A DNA stretch of 46,103 nucleotides. Source: Dysgonamonadaceae bacterium. GTDB lineage: Bacteria; Bacteroidota; Bacteroidia; Bacteroidales; Azobacteroidaceae. Shown in pieces: positions 1-8,794 of the stretch; position 1 is the stretch's first letter; every line of letters begins with the position of its first letter. Location of the stretch: the NCBI GenBank assembly GCA_031275735.1, contig JAISOJ010000057.1:1-46103 (forward strand), written 5' to 3'. The notes below the pieces were generated by a model. The model searched no databases. It had not been told where the DNA came from and saw nothing but the letters and a program-made list of their open reading frames with translations. Made by a program: the position numbers and the translations under genes.

Positions 1-436
1 TAATAACAGGGTAATATCAGGCGCTATCTGCACTTTTTTTGTCGTTATTTTATTTAAACGAAACTTTTTTAATTTTAGTGGGTAAAGCCTTGCTTTTTTT
101 TACGGCTGAATAGTTACAAAGTCTTTTGTCCATTCATTTTTATAGAGTTGTCCAAGGTATTTAGTCAGTCCTTATTAAGTCCTTTTTTCAAGCCGCCACA
201 GAGCAAAAATCTTTCGGGAAAAACAGACGAAAAATAAGTTGCAAAAGTTCTGTTTTGAGTTTTTGCATCATTTTCTTCAAATTCCAGGCCGGGTAGATTC
301 AAGTATTAAATGCAACCGGTTTATTAATCTCCTGAAAAAATCTTGCTCCCCTGAATGATCAATATTATTTGGATATGACGCCAAAACTGATTACCTTCGT
401 GGCGGAAAAACACAACTATTAAAAAACATATCTGTA
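1..436. other. Gene-free left edge
   Basis: No recognisable gene lies in this AT-rich stretch. On the minus strand a short open stretch of about 30 codons (roughly 185-280) is rich in Lys, Leu and Phe and could be the tail of a decayed gene, but I could not name it. The last 70 bases hold a weak promoter-like pattern for hutU: cTTG at 342-345, and TA with a three-base gap before TTTG at 363-371. The hutU frame stays open upstream to 359 but has no start codon there. Confidence 0.5.
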
Positions 437-2401
437 ATGACCATCGGATTAAGTAATCAATTACCTGATTATCCTTTATTTGTGGAAGGAATTCGTCGTG
501 CTCCCGACCGAGGATTTCAGTTAAATGAGTCTCAGACAGCAATTGCTTTAAAAAATGCACTTCGCTACATTCCTCCCGTACTTCACGAAAAATTAGCTCC
601 CGAATTTTTGGAAGAATTGCGTACGCGTGGACGGATTTATGGTTACCGTTATCGCCCTGAAGGTGATATCAAGCCCAAGCCCATCGATGAATACGAAGGA
701 AATTGTATCGAAGGGAAAGCCTTTCAAGTGATGATCGACAACAACCTGTGTTTCGATATTGCTCTCTATCCCTACGAATTAGTCACTTATGGAGAAACCG
801 GACAAGTTTGCCAAAATTGGATGCAATACCGACTCATTAAGCAATACCTGCAAATACTGACGCAAGAACAAACTTTAGTCGTCGAATCGGGACATCCGCT
901 CGGACTTTTCAAATCACATCCTCTCGCGCCACGGGTAATTATCACCAATTCGATGATGGTGGGTATGTACGATAACCTATCCGATTGGGAAATTGCCGCC
1001 CAAATGGGAGTAGCTAATTATGGGCAGATGACGGCCGGTGGTTGGATGTATATTGGTCCGCAAGGCATTGTTCACGGTACATTCAACACCTTGTTGAATG
1101 CAGGAAGACTGAAATTGGGGATTCCCTCCAACGGTGATTTGAAGGGAAAATTATTCGTATCTTCCGGTTTGGGCGGTATGAGCGGCGCACAGCCCAAAGC
1201 GGCTGAAATAGCCGGAGCCGTAGCGATTATCGCCGAAGTGGATTCCTCAAGGATTGAAACGCGAAAAAAGCAGGGTTGGGTACAATCCGTTGTCAACCGT
1301 CCTCGCGAAGCATTTGAATTAGCCGCTAAATACCTGCAAGAAGCGCAGCCGTATTCAATTGCTTATCAAGGTAATATAGTTGATTTACTCGAATATGCCG
1401 AATCTCGTTCGGTTCATATTGATTTACTTTCCGATCAAACTTCCTGCCATGCAGTTTACGAGGGAGGATATTGTCCGGTGGAAATTTCTTTTGAAGAACG
1501 TACCCGCTTATTAAAGGAAAATAGACAAGAATTTCGCCGTTTAGTTGACCTTTCCCTGCGACGGCATTTTGAGGTAATTCGGAAACTTGTCGCTCGGGGC
1601 GTGTACTTTTTTGATTATGGAAATTCTTTTATGAAAGCAATTTATGATGCAGGCGTTAAAGAGATCTCCCGAAACAAAACCGATGAAAAAGAGGGTTTCA
1701 TCTGGCCATCTTATGTGGAAGATATTATGGGACCGGAATTATTTGATTACGGTTACGGACCGTTCCGATGGGTTTGCCTAAGTGGAAAGCACGAAGATTT
1801 AATAAAAACCGATCGTGCCGCCATGGCTTGTATCAATCCGGAACGACGGGGACAAGACCGCGATAATTATAATTGGATTCGCGATGCGGAAAAAAATCGC
1901 TTGGTAGTAGGAACACAAGCTCGAATATTATACTCCGATGCGGAAGGCCGCTTGAAAATCGCTTTACGTTTCAACGAAATGGTGCGAAATCGCGAAATTG
2001 GTCAAATTATGCTGGGACGCGACCACCACGATGTAAGCGGAACCGACTCGCCTTTTCGGGAAACAGCTAATATCAAAGACGGAAGCAACGTAATGGCCGA
2101 TATGGCTGTTCAATGTTTTGCCGGAAACGCTGCTCGCGGCATGAGTTTAGTGGCGCTTCACAACGGCGGCGGAGTTGGAATCGGAAAAGCTGTCAACGGA
2201 GGATTCGGCATGGTACTGGATGGGAGCAAACGAGTCGATGAAATTCTTCAATCCGCTATGTTATGGGATGTTATGAATGGTGTTGCCCGGCGTTCCTGGG
2301 CAAGGAACAAACACGCCATGGAAACATGTAAAGCATTTAATGAAAACCACGAAGACTATATTATCACAATGCCATATCTGGTAAACGACAAAAATCAATA
2401 A
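437..2401 (+). CDS. hutU: Urocanate hydratase (urocanase)
   Basis: Converts urocanate to 4-imidazolone-5-propionate, step two of histidine degradation, in the cytosol with tightly bound NAD+. The 654-residue product has the normal family length and carries urocanase motifs: ELVTYGETGQVCQNWMQY near residue 113, QYGQMTAGGWMYIGPQGIVHG-like sequence near 195-212, a glycine-rich segment (SSGLGGMSGAQPKAAEIAG) near 240, and HNGGGVGIGKAVNGGFGM near 575. It is the first gene of a five-gene hut operon; the next start is 2 bases after its stop. The ATG at 437 is the only start codon in the frame after the upstream stop at 356-358. Its N-terminus is of the Porphyromonas-like type rather than the longer form known from Bacteroides. 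Identity is secure from motifs and context. Confidence 0.96.
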   Translation: MTIGLSNQLPDYPLFVEGIRRAPDRGFQLNESQTAIALKNALRYIPPVLHEKLAPEFLEELRTRGRIYGYRYRPEGDIKPKPIDEYEGNCIEGKAFQVMIDNNLCFDIALYPYELVTYGETGQVCQNWMQYRLIKQYLQILTQEQTLVVESGHPLGLFKSHPLAPRVIITNSMMVGMYDNLSDWEIAAQMGVANYGQMTAGGWMYIGPQGIVHGTFNTLLNAGRLKLGIPSNGDLKGKLFVSSGLGGMSGAQPKAAEIAGAVAIIAEVDSSRIETRKKQGWVQSVVNRPREAFELAAKYLQEAQPYSIAYQGNIVDLLEYAESRSVHIDLLSDQTSCHAVYEGGYCPVEISFEERTRLLKENRQEFRRLVDLSLRRHFEVIRKLVARGVYFFDYGNSFMKAIYDAGVKEISRNKTDEKEGFIWPSYVEDIMGPELFDYGYGPFRWVCLSGKHEDLIKTDRAAMACINPERRGQDRDNYNWIRDAEKNRLVVGTQARILYSDAEGRLKIALRFNEMVRNREIGQIMLGRDHHDVSGTDSPFRETANIKDGSNVMADMAVQCFAGNAARGMSLVALHNGGGVGIGKAVNGGFGMVLDGSKRVDEILQSAMLWDVMNGVARRSWARNKHAMETCKAFNENHEDYIITMPYLVNDKNQ

Positions 2402-2403
2402 AT

Positions 2404-3300
2404 ATGAATCAAATTATCGAATGTGTCCCGAATTTCAGCGAAGGACGCAATTTAGAGAAAGTAGAACAAATAGTAGATGCTTTCCGCGCTAAAGAAAATA
2501 TCAAATTGTTGGATTACAGCAACGATAAAGACCACAACCGAATGGTTGTCACGTCTATCGGAGAACCGGAAGCCATAAAGGCGGCTATTATCGAAGCTGT
2601 CGGAATTGCCGTGAAAGAAATCGACTTAACCAAACACGAAGGGCAGCATCCCCGTATGGGCGCCGTCGATGTTATCCCTTTTATTCCTATTAAGGGTTTG
2701 ACTATCCAAGATGCGGATGTTTTAGCCAAAGAAGTGGCGCAAGCCATTGCCGAAACTTACACACTTCCGGTTTTTCTCTACGAACAATCGGCTTCTGCCG
2801 AATACCGTAAAAATTTGGCTACGGTAAGAAAAGGAGAGTTTGAAGGCTTGATTGAAAAAATGAAATTACCGGAATGGAAACCCGATTTTGGGCCAGGTGA
2901 ACGACATCCGACAGCAGGCGCTGTCGCTGTCGGAGCACGTATGCCTTTGATTGCTTTTAATGTGAACCTGCATACTACCAATTTTACCATTGCCGATAAG
3001 ATTGCCAAGAAAGTCCGTTTTCTTGGAGGAGGGTTGCGTTTCTGCAAAGCGATGGGAGTGGAATTGAAAGAACAACAAATGGTACAAGTTTCCATGAATC
3101 TTACGGATTACACCAAAACAGCTATTTATCAAGCTGTGGAAATGATTCGTTTCGAGGCCCGGCGATACGGCGTTTCTGTTTCCGGGTGCGAATTGATTGG
3201 TTTAGTTCCTTTGCAAGCGGTTGTGGATACGGCTTCCTATTATCTGGGACTAGAAGATTTTTCTATGAAACAGATATTGGAAGCTCATTTGATGGAATAA
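2404..3300 (+). CDS. ftcD: Glutamate formimidoyltransferase
   Basis: Transfers the formimino group of N-formimino-L-glutamate to tetrahydrofolate, releasing glutamate. The 298-residue protein matches the stand-alone transferase half of the bifunctional animal enzyme. It opens with the family signature ECVPNFSEGRN, and has HEGQHPRMGAVDVIPF with His82, the residue known as catalytic in the mammalian enzyme. The folate-binding region includes NVNLHTTNFTIADKIAKKVR. It sits 2 bases after hutU and 7 bases before hutI. The matching cyclodeaminase is a separate gene two positions downstream, so the pathway goes through formimino-THF and no formiminoglutamase (HutG) is needed. Confidence 0.95.
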   Translation: MNQIIECVPNFSEGRNLEKVEQIVDAFRAKENIKLLDYSNDKDHNRMVVTSIGEPEAIKAAIIEAVGIAVKEIDLTKHEGQHPRMGAVDVIPFIPIKGLTIQDADVLAKEVAQAIAETYTLPVFLYEQSASAEYRKNLATVRKGEFEGLIEKMKLPEWKPDFGPGERHPTAGAVAVGARMPLIAFNVNLHTTNFTIADKIAKKVRFLGGGLRFCKAMGVELKEQQMVQVSMNLTDYTKTAIYQAVEMIRFEARRYGVSVSGCELIGLVPLQAVVDTASYYLGLEDFSMKQILEAHLME

Positions 3301-3307
3301 TTTTAAA

Positions 3308-4546
3308 ATGAACAATTATATTATTCAAAACATTACCCAATTAGTCACCTGTTCCGGTTCATCAGCCAAACATGGTCGGAAAATGTCGGATTTAGGCGTC
3401 ATTGAAAACGGGATGGTCGTTGTCACCAATGGTATTATTTCGTATGTAGGTCATTCTTCGAAACAATTCCCAGTCGATCATCCGGAAGATTACGAAATCA
3501 TCGACGCTCAAGGAAAAGCTGTCTTACCCGGTTTTATCGATTCTCATACTCACCTTGTTTTCGGCGGATACAGGGAAGAAGAATTTTCATGGCGTATGAG
3601 AGGCGACAGTTATATGTCGATCATGAATCGTGGCGGCGGAATTTACAGCACGGTCCATGCTACGCGAAATGCTTCTTTTGAAGAACTGGAATCCACCGCA
3701 AAAATCCGTTTAGACAAAATGTTGGCTATGGGCGTTACGACGGTGGAAGCAAAAAGCGGTTACGGTTTGGATAAAGAAACCGAACTCAAGCAACTTCGGG
3801 TATTGAAAAAATTAAATGCAATTCATCCGGTAGACATTGTTTCTACATATTTGGGCGCTCATGCCGTACCGGTAGAATACAAAGACGACGAAAAAGCCTA
3901 CATAGACTTCATGTTACAAGAAGTTATGCCTATTGTCCGGAAAGAAAACTTAGCCGAATGTTGCGACATCTTCTGCGAAAAAGGCGTATTCAGTACTCAG
4001 GAATCCGAATCCTTCCTGCTGTCTGCCAAAGCAATGGGTTTTCAACTCAAAATTCATGCCGACGAAATTGTCGCCACCGGCGGCGCAGAATTAGCCGCAA
4101 GCATAGGAGCCTTATCTGCCGATCATCTGTTACAAGCGTCCGAAAAAGGCATTGAGGCATTAGCAAATAGCGACACTGTCGCCACCTTATTGCCTTGCAC
4201 GGCTTTTTCATTGAAAGAAAATTACGCTCAAGGGCGGCGAATGATCGACGCCGGTTGTGCTGTTGCCTTGGCAACCGACTTGAATCCGGGCAGTAGCTTT
4301 ACTTCTTCCATTCCATTAACGATTGCTTTAGCATGTATCTATATGAAATTATCGCCCGAAGAAGCCGTTACCGCTTTAACCATCAATGCGGCAGCGGCGC
4401 TTGGAAAAGCTGATTCCATAGGGAGTATCGATCTTGGAAAAAAAGGAGATCTAATTATTTTGGAATTTCCCAGTTATAAATTTTTACCTTATCACGTAGG
4501 AACAAACTGCGTGGAAAAAACATTTAAATCTATTTCAAACTATTAA
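3308..4546 (+). CDS. hutI: Imidazolonepropionase
   Basis: Hydrolyses 4-imidazolone-5-propionate to N-formimino-L-glutamate. The 412-residue protein belongs to the amidohydrolase superfamily. Visible metal-site motifs are GFIDSHTHLVFGGYREEEF (His80 and His82), a central HADEIVATGGAELA and a late ATDLNPGSS carrying the final metal-ligand aspartate. The C-terminal part closes with the usual small beta-sandwich sequence, KKGDLIILEFP. Length fits the family. It lies in the middle of the hut operon, 7 bases after ftcD and 2 bases before fchA, so translation is probably coupled. Confidence 0.96.
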   Translation: MNNYIIQNITQLVTCSGSSAKHGRKMSDLGVIENGMVVVTNGIISYVGHSSKQFPVDHPEDYEIIDAQGKAVLPGFIDSHTHLVFGGYREEEFSWRMRGDSYMSIMNRGGGIYSTVHATRNASFEELESTAKIRLDKMLAMGVTTVEAKSGYGLDKETELKQLRVLKKLNAIHPVDIVSTYLGAHAVPVEYKDDEKAYIDFMLQEVMPIVRKENLAECCDIFCEKGVFSTQESESFLLSAKAMGFQLKIHADEIVATGGAELAASIGALSADHLLQASEKGIEALANSDTVATLLPCTAFSLKENYAQGRRMIDAGCAVALATDLNPGSSFTSSIPLTIALACIYMKLSPEEAVTALTINAAAALGKADSIGSIDLGKKGDLIILEFPSYKFLPYHVGTNCVEKTFKSISNY

Positions 4547-4548
4547 AA

Positions 4549-5181
4549 ATGAAACAATTATCAGAATTATCGGTTAAAGAGTTTTTACTTGTAACCGCCG
4601 GCGACGATCCTGTTCCCGGCGGCGGAAGCGTATCTGCTTTGTGTGGAGCATTAAGCGCTGCTTTAGGACAAATGGTTGCCCAATTAACTATTGGGAAAAA
4701 AAAATATGCCGACCAAGAAGAAAATATGAAAGAAATGGTTGCGGTCTTCAATTCATATTTGGACGAATTTGCTAAGGCAATTGATGCTGACTCGAATGCT
4801 TACGATGCTGTTTTCTCCGCCTTTAAACTACCGAAAGAATCCGAAGAAGAAAAGGTTTTACGTACGCAAAAAATTCAGGAAGCTACCAAGATAGCCGCAG
4901 AAATCCCTTTACAAGTGGCACAGAAAGCATGTAAAATAATGGATTTTATCAATATAATTGCAAAAACCGGTAATCAAAATGCAGTGACGGACGCTTGCGT
5001 AGCTATGATGTGTGCCAGAACGGCGGTTTTAGGCGCGCTACTTAACGTGAAAATCAACCTGATTACTCTTCATGATACGGAGTATGTAGAAAAGCTAAAA
5101 AAAGAAGCCCAATTGTTGGAAGAAAAAGCGGTAGAAAAGGAACAAAAATTGTTGGACTGGTTAAAATTAATTGTCAATTAA
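4549..5181 (+). CDS. fchA: Methenyltetrahydrofolate / formimidoyl-THF cyclodeaminase
   Basis: Releases ammonia from 5-formimino-THF, giving 5,10-methenyl-THF, and so completes the step begun by FtcD. The 210-residue all-helical protein starts with the family hallmark DDPVPGGGSVSALCGALSAA (residues 19-38) and has the later conserved stretch NQNAVTDACVAMMCARTA. A charged helix ends the protein. It is 2 bases after hutI and 23 bases before hutH. Having it as a separate gene, rather than fused to ftcD as in animals, is usual for Bacteroidales. Function is inferred from family motifs plus operon position. Confidence 0.92.
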   Translation: MKQLSELSVKEFLLVTAGDDPVPGGGSVSALCGALSAALGQMVAQLTIGKKKYADQEENMKEMVAVFNSYLDEFAKAIDADSNAYDAVFSAFKLPKESEEEKVLRTQKIQEATKIAAEIPLQVAQKACKIMDFINIIAKTGNQNAVTDACVAMMCARTAVLGALLNVKINLITLHDTEYVEKLKKEAQLLEEKAVEKEQKLLDWLKLIVN

Positions 5182-5204
5182 TATCATATATAATTTTTGA
5201 TTCC

Positions 5205-6707
5205 ATGAAAAATGTTTATCAAATTGGGAGTGATTCTTTGAGTTTCGAAATTATTGAAAAAATAATAAATAACAATCTGAAACTGAATTTAGCGCCTGAA
5301 GCAGTTGAAAGAATCCAAAAATGCCGCGATTATTTAGACAAAAAAATAGAATCGTCGGAAATGCCTGTATATGGAATCACTACGGGCTTTGGCTCGTTGT
5401 GCAACAAAACTATTTCTTCCGACGAACTGAACAAATTACAGGAAAATTTGGTTAAGTCACATGCTTGCAGTGTTGGCGAAGAAATTCCGCCTGTCATAAT
5501 CAAATTGATGATGCTCCTGAAAGCGCATGCCCTGTCGTTGGGTTACAGCGGGGTGCAAGTAATTACCGTACAGCGTATCCTTGATTTATACAACAACGAC
5601 GTGATACCGATCGTTTATGATCGAGGTTCATTAGGCGCTTCGGGCGATTTAGCTCCCTTGGCCAACCTTTTTTTGCCTTTGATCGGCGCCGGCGACGTTT
5701 ACTACCAAGGCAAACGAAGAGAAGCTATGAGCGTTTTGCAAGAATTTGGGTGGAAACCGGTCAAATTGATGAGTAAAGAAGGATTGGCTCTATTGAACGG
5801 TACGCAATTCATGAGTGCCAATGGCGTTTACGCTCTCATTAAAGCTATGGAATTCTCCAAAAAATCGGACCTGATCGCCACCCTTTCTCTGGAAGCTTTT
5901 AACGGTTTGATCGATCCATTTATGGATTGTATTCAACAAATGCGCCCTCATCCCGGCCAAATCGAAACAGGGAAGAGAATTTGTAAATTGTTGGAAGGTA
6001 GCAAAATAATCGAACAAAAGAAAGATAATATTCAGGATCCTTATTCTTTCCGTTGTATTCCCCAGGTACATGGAGCCACCAAAGACGCCATTCATTATGC
6101 CGCCCAAGTATTATTGACGGAAATCAATTCAGTTACAGACAATCCAACTATTTTCCCGGAGCAGGATAGAATCATTTCCGGCGGAAATTTTCACGGGCAA
6201 CCGTTGGCGCTTGTTTTTGATTTTTTGGCAAATGCTTTGGCTGAATTGGGCAATATCTCCGAAAGAAGGGTAGCGCAATTAATCATGGGATTACGTGGCC
6301 TGCCTGAATTTTTAGTTGCCAATCCAGGCGTCAATTCCGGATTTATGATTCCTCAATATACGGCTGCCGCAATGGTTAGTCAAAATAAAATGTATTGTTA
6401 TGCCGCTTCCAGTGATTCCATTGTATCGTCCAACGGGCAGGAAGATCATGTCAGTATGGGCGCCAATGCCGCTACTAAATTATTCAAAGTTTTGAACAAT
6501 TTGGAACTCATTTACGCCATCGAATTGATGAATGCCGCACAAGGAATCGATTTCCGCAGACCGCTGAAAACATCTCCTGTGTTGGAAAATTTCTTGTCCG
6601 AATACCGTAAAGAAGTACCGTTCATTAAAGAAGATGTAATTATGTACAAGGAAATTCACAAAACAGTAGCTTTCCTTAACAGAATGTCTTTCGATTTTGT
6701 TAGTTAA
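5205..6707 (+). CDS. hutH: Histidine ammonia-lyase
   Basis: Deaminates L-histidine to trans-urocanate, the entry step of the pathway. The 500-residue protein has the aromatic ammonia-lyase signature GSLGASGDLAPLANLFLPL, in which Ala145-Ser146-Gly147 cyclise to the MIO electrophile. Other family stretches are MPVYGITTGFGSLCN (active-site Tyr) and NFHGQPLALVFDFLANALAE. As the last gene of the operon, it encodes the first enzyme. Its stop is only 3 bases from the stop of the convergent PurF-like gene on the other strand, so the two transcripts probably overlap. Confidence 0.96.
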   Translation: MKNVYQIGSDSLSFEIIEKIINNNLKLNLAPEAVERIQKCRDYLDKKIESSEMPVYGITTGFGSLCNKTISSDELNKLQENLVKSHACSVGEEIPPVIIKLMMLLKAHALSLGYSGVQVITVQRILDLYNNDVIPIVYDRGSLGASGDLAPLANLFLPLIGAGDVYYQGKRREAMSVLQEFGWKPVKLMSKEGLALLNGTQFMSANGVYALIKAMEFSKKSDLIATLSLEAFNGLIDPFMDCIQQMRPHPGQIETGKRICKLLEGSKIIEQKKDNIQDPYSFRCIPQVHGATKDAIHYAAQVLLTEINSVTDNPTIFPEQDRIISGGNFHGQPLALVFDFLANALAELGNISERRVAQLIMGLRGLPEFLVANPGVNSGFMIPQYTAAAMVSQNKMYCYAASSDSIVSSNGQEDHVSMGANAATKLFKVLNNLELIYAIELMNAAQGIDFRRPLKTSPVLENFLSEYRKEVPFIKEDVIMYKEIHKTVAFLNRMSFDFVS

Positions 6708-6710
6708 AAA

Positions 6711-8585
6711 TTAATTTTTTATGTTCAACTCGTTACTTTCATAGTATTTTATGAAAGATTTTATTACAATTTTATTTCCGCCGGGAGTTGGGTAATTTCC
6801 TGAAAAATACCAGTCGCCCTTGTGATTAGGACAAGCTTTATGCAATCCTTCCAGCGACTGGTAAACAATATTGACTTTTGCTCGAGTTCCTTCAGGAATC
6901 AATATTTCCGCCGTTTTCACCGCTATTTCTTCATCGGTAAAAGGGGTGTAAATTTCTTTTACATAATTGATTACTTGTTCTTTCGGCAGATTTTCCTGAG
7001 CTTTGCATTTTTTGTAAGTTTCGTCGATGATAAATTGTAATCCTCGCTCTTTCAATAAAGCGATAGCTGCCCGGAAAGCCACAAATTCATCCATCCGATT
7101 CATATCTATTCCGTAACAATCAGGATAACGAACTTGTGGAGAGGAAGATACTATTACAATTTTTTTCGGACCCAAACGATCCAGAATTTTTATAATACTT
7201 TGTTTCAGTGTAGTCCCCCGCACAATACTATCGTCAATCACCACTAAATTATCTTTTCCGGCGATAATAGAGCCGTAAGTAATATCATAAACATGAGCCG
7301 CCAAATCGTCGCGGCTCTCTCCTTCAGCAATAAATGTGCGTAATTTGATATCTTTCAACGCTACTTTTTCCCTGCGGATTTTCATACTTAAAATCTGCTC
7401 CCATTCATCTTCCGATAACTCGTGAATACGGTTTTTAATCAGTTGTTTTTTTCGTTCATCCAAATGATGTTCGAAACTCTCCATCATTCCATAGAAAGCC
7501 ACCTCCGCTGTATTAGGGATAAATGAAAAAACAGTATTATCTAAGTCATTATCAATAGCTTGTAGAATATTGTCCAATAGTAAGCGTCCCAACATTTTCC
7601 GTTCCTGGTAAATATCTTTATCAGAACCTCGGGAAAAATAAATACGTTCAAAAGAACAAGGACTCACATTTTTAGCCTCTTGTATATGTTCCAGAAATAT
7701 TTCGCCGTTTTGTCTTACAATAAATGCCTGTCCCGGTGGAAGTTCGTGTACATCCTTATCTTTCACATTCATCACTGTTTGGATAACAGGTCTTTCGGAT
7801 GTAACCACAGCAATTTCGTCGTCATGATAATAAAAAGCCGGACGAATTCCTTGCGGATCGCGCAGAGCAAACATATCGGTAACGCCCGTAACGCCGCAAA
7901 TTACGTATCCTCCATCCCAAATTTGAGTAGAAGATCGCAAAATATGCGCTAAATCAATATTTTCATCAATTTTTTTATTTCTGATCTCTCCTTTAGCATA
8001 TTTAGGTTTATACAATTCGTAAAGATGTTGAACTTTTTGGTCAAGGTAATACCCCATCATTTCCAATATCATCAACGTATCGGAATACAATCGCGGATGT
8101 TGTCCTTGGTCAATCAGCTGATCAAATAATTCATCCACATTAGTAAGATTGAAATTACCACAAAGCATCAAACTTCTGGAACGCCAATTATTCCTACGTA
8201 AAAAGGGATGGAGATATGCGATTCCCGATCGACCGGTGGTACTGTAACGTAAATGTCCCATATAGACTTCTCCACAAAAAGGAATATTGGCATACGGCGT
8301 ATTAGCCGGCGTATTTTTTATTTGCGTATAAGCCCTTTGAAAAACTTCTTGTATACCGCCGCTTCCCATCGCTCTTTCGCGGGAAATATATTCTGTTCCG
8401 GGTTTAGCGTTAGCGCTTACACAACCGATTCCGGCGCCTTCCTGACCCCGATTGTGCTGTTTTTCCATTAAGAGGTAAAGCTTATCCAGGCCATATTGCC
8501 ATGTACCGTATTTTTCTACGTAGTATTCTATCGGTTTTAGCAACCGGATCAAGGCAATACCACATTCATGTTTAAGTTGTTCCAT
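6711..8585 (-). CDS. Amidophosphoribosyltransferase-family paralogue (PurF-like)
   Basis: Predicted glutamine amidotransferase fused to a phosphoribosyltransferase. At 624 residues it is well over 100 longer than ordinary PurF. The N-terminal class II glutaminase domain has Cys8 (after a removable seven-residue leader), HNRGQEGAGI at 44-53 and HLRYSTTG at 111-118. The PRPP-binding loop LVVIDDSIVRGTT is intact at 447-459. Two things differ from canonical PurF: the oxyanion-region NGNL appears as GNFNLTN (143-149), and there is an extra C-terminal segment ending DWYFSGNYPTPGG. This long form is, to my knowledge, a conserved Bacteroidetes lineage. It follows asnB but has its own promoter. It may be a second phosphoribosylamine-forming enzyme; the true product is not shown by sequence. 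Confidence 0.85.
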   Translation of the reverse strand: MEQLKHECGIALIRLLKPIEYYVEKYGTWQYGLDKLYLLMEKQHNRGQEGAGIGCVSANAKPGTEYISRERAMGSGGIQEVFQRAYTQIKNTPANTPYANIPFCGEVYMGHLRYSTTGRSGIAYLHPFLRRNNWRSRSLMLCGNFNLTNVDELFDQLIDQGQHPRLYSDTLMILEMMGYYLDQKVQHLYELYKPKYAKGEIRNKKIDENIDLAHILRSSTQIWDGGYVICGVTGVTDMFALRDPQGIRPAFYYHDDEIAVVTSERPVIQTVMNVKDKDVHELPPGQAFIVRQNGEIFLEHIQEAKNVSPCSFERIYFSRGSDKDIYQERKMLGRLLLDNILQAIDNDLDNTVFSFIPNTAEVAFYGMMESFEHHLDERKKQLIKNRIHELSEDEWEQILSMKIRREKVALKDIKLRTFIAEGESRDDLAAHVYDITYGSIIAGKDNLVVIDDSIVRGTTLKQSIIKILDRLGPKKIVIVSSSPQVRYPDCYGIDMNRMDEFVAFRAAIALLKERGLQFIIDETYKKCKAQENLPKEQVINYVKEIYTPFTDEEIAVKTAEILIPEGTRAKVNIVYQSLEGLHKACPNHKGDWYFSGNYPTPGGNKIVIKSFIKYYESNELNIKN

Positions 8586-8622
8586 AAGGTGTTGTAAAAT
8601 TAATGTACCAATTTAACAGGCG

Positions 8623-8653
8623 CAAAGGTACGATTTATAATTAGAAATTAAAA
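8623..8653 (-). promoter_or_regulatory. Promoter of the PurF-like gene
   Basis: On the minus strand the Bacteroidetes -7 element TACCTTTG reads from 8630 down to 8623, a perfect TAnnTTTG. The position 19 bases upstream (8653-8650) is TTTT, a weak version of the -33 TTTG. The leader to the ATG at 8585 would be about 30 bases. This implies that the PurF-like gene can be transcribed independently of asnB. Confidence 0.6.
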
Positions 8654-8658
8654 ACCCG

Positions 8659-8713
8659 AACCGGAAAATAGGAAGTGATTTTCCAGGTAAGTGCAAACTA
8701 ACCCCTTCCGGTT
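8659..8713 (-). terminator. Possible terminator after asnB
   Basis: AACCGGAA (8659-8666) and TTCCGGTT (8706-8713) are perfect 8-base inverted arms. Read on the minus strand, the second arm is followed after CGGG by five Ts. A nested 7-bp hairpin (8663-8669 with 8678-8684) and a small 5-bp hairpin (8707-8711 with 8719-8723) share bases with it, so the folds compete. Placement just after the asnB operon and just before the PurF-like promoter fits termination. The loop of the large hairpin is long (39 bases). Confidence 0.4.
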
Positions 8714-8794
8714 TCGCTCCGGATTTTTTATTTTATTGATTTATTTGTTGTTACCTTGCATCCGATGCTTGTAAGGCCAGCCGGATTTAAGGTT

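Noticed and set aside
375-422. A 15-codon frame (MTPKLITFVAEKHNY) just upstream of hutU, possible leader peptide
   Set aside because: It has only one His codon, no attenuator hairpin follows, and the candidate -7 element ends at 371 so its ATG would lie before the likely transcript start.
8707-8735. Plus-strand hairpin with a T run, resembling an intrinsic terminator
   Set aside because: The stem is only 5 bp and no plus-strand gene lies upstream to need it; its bases also serve the minus-strand structures.
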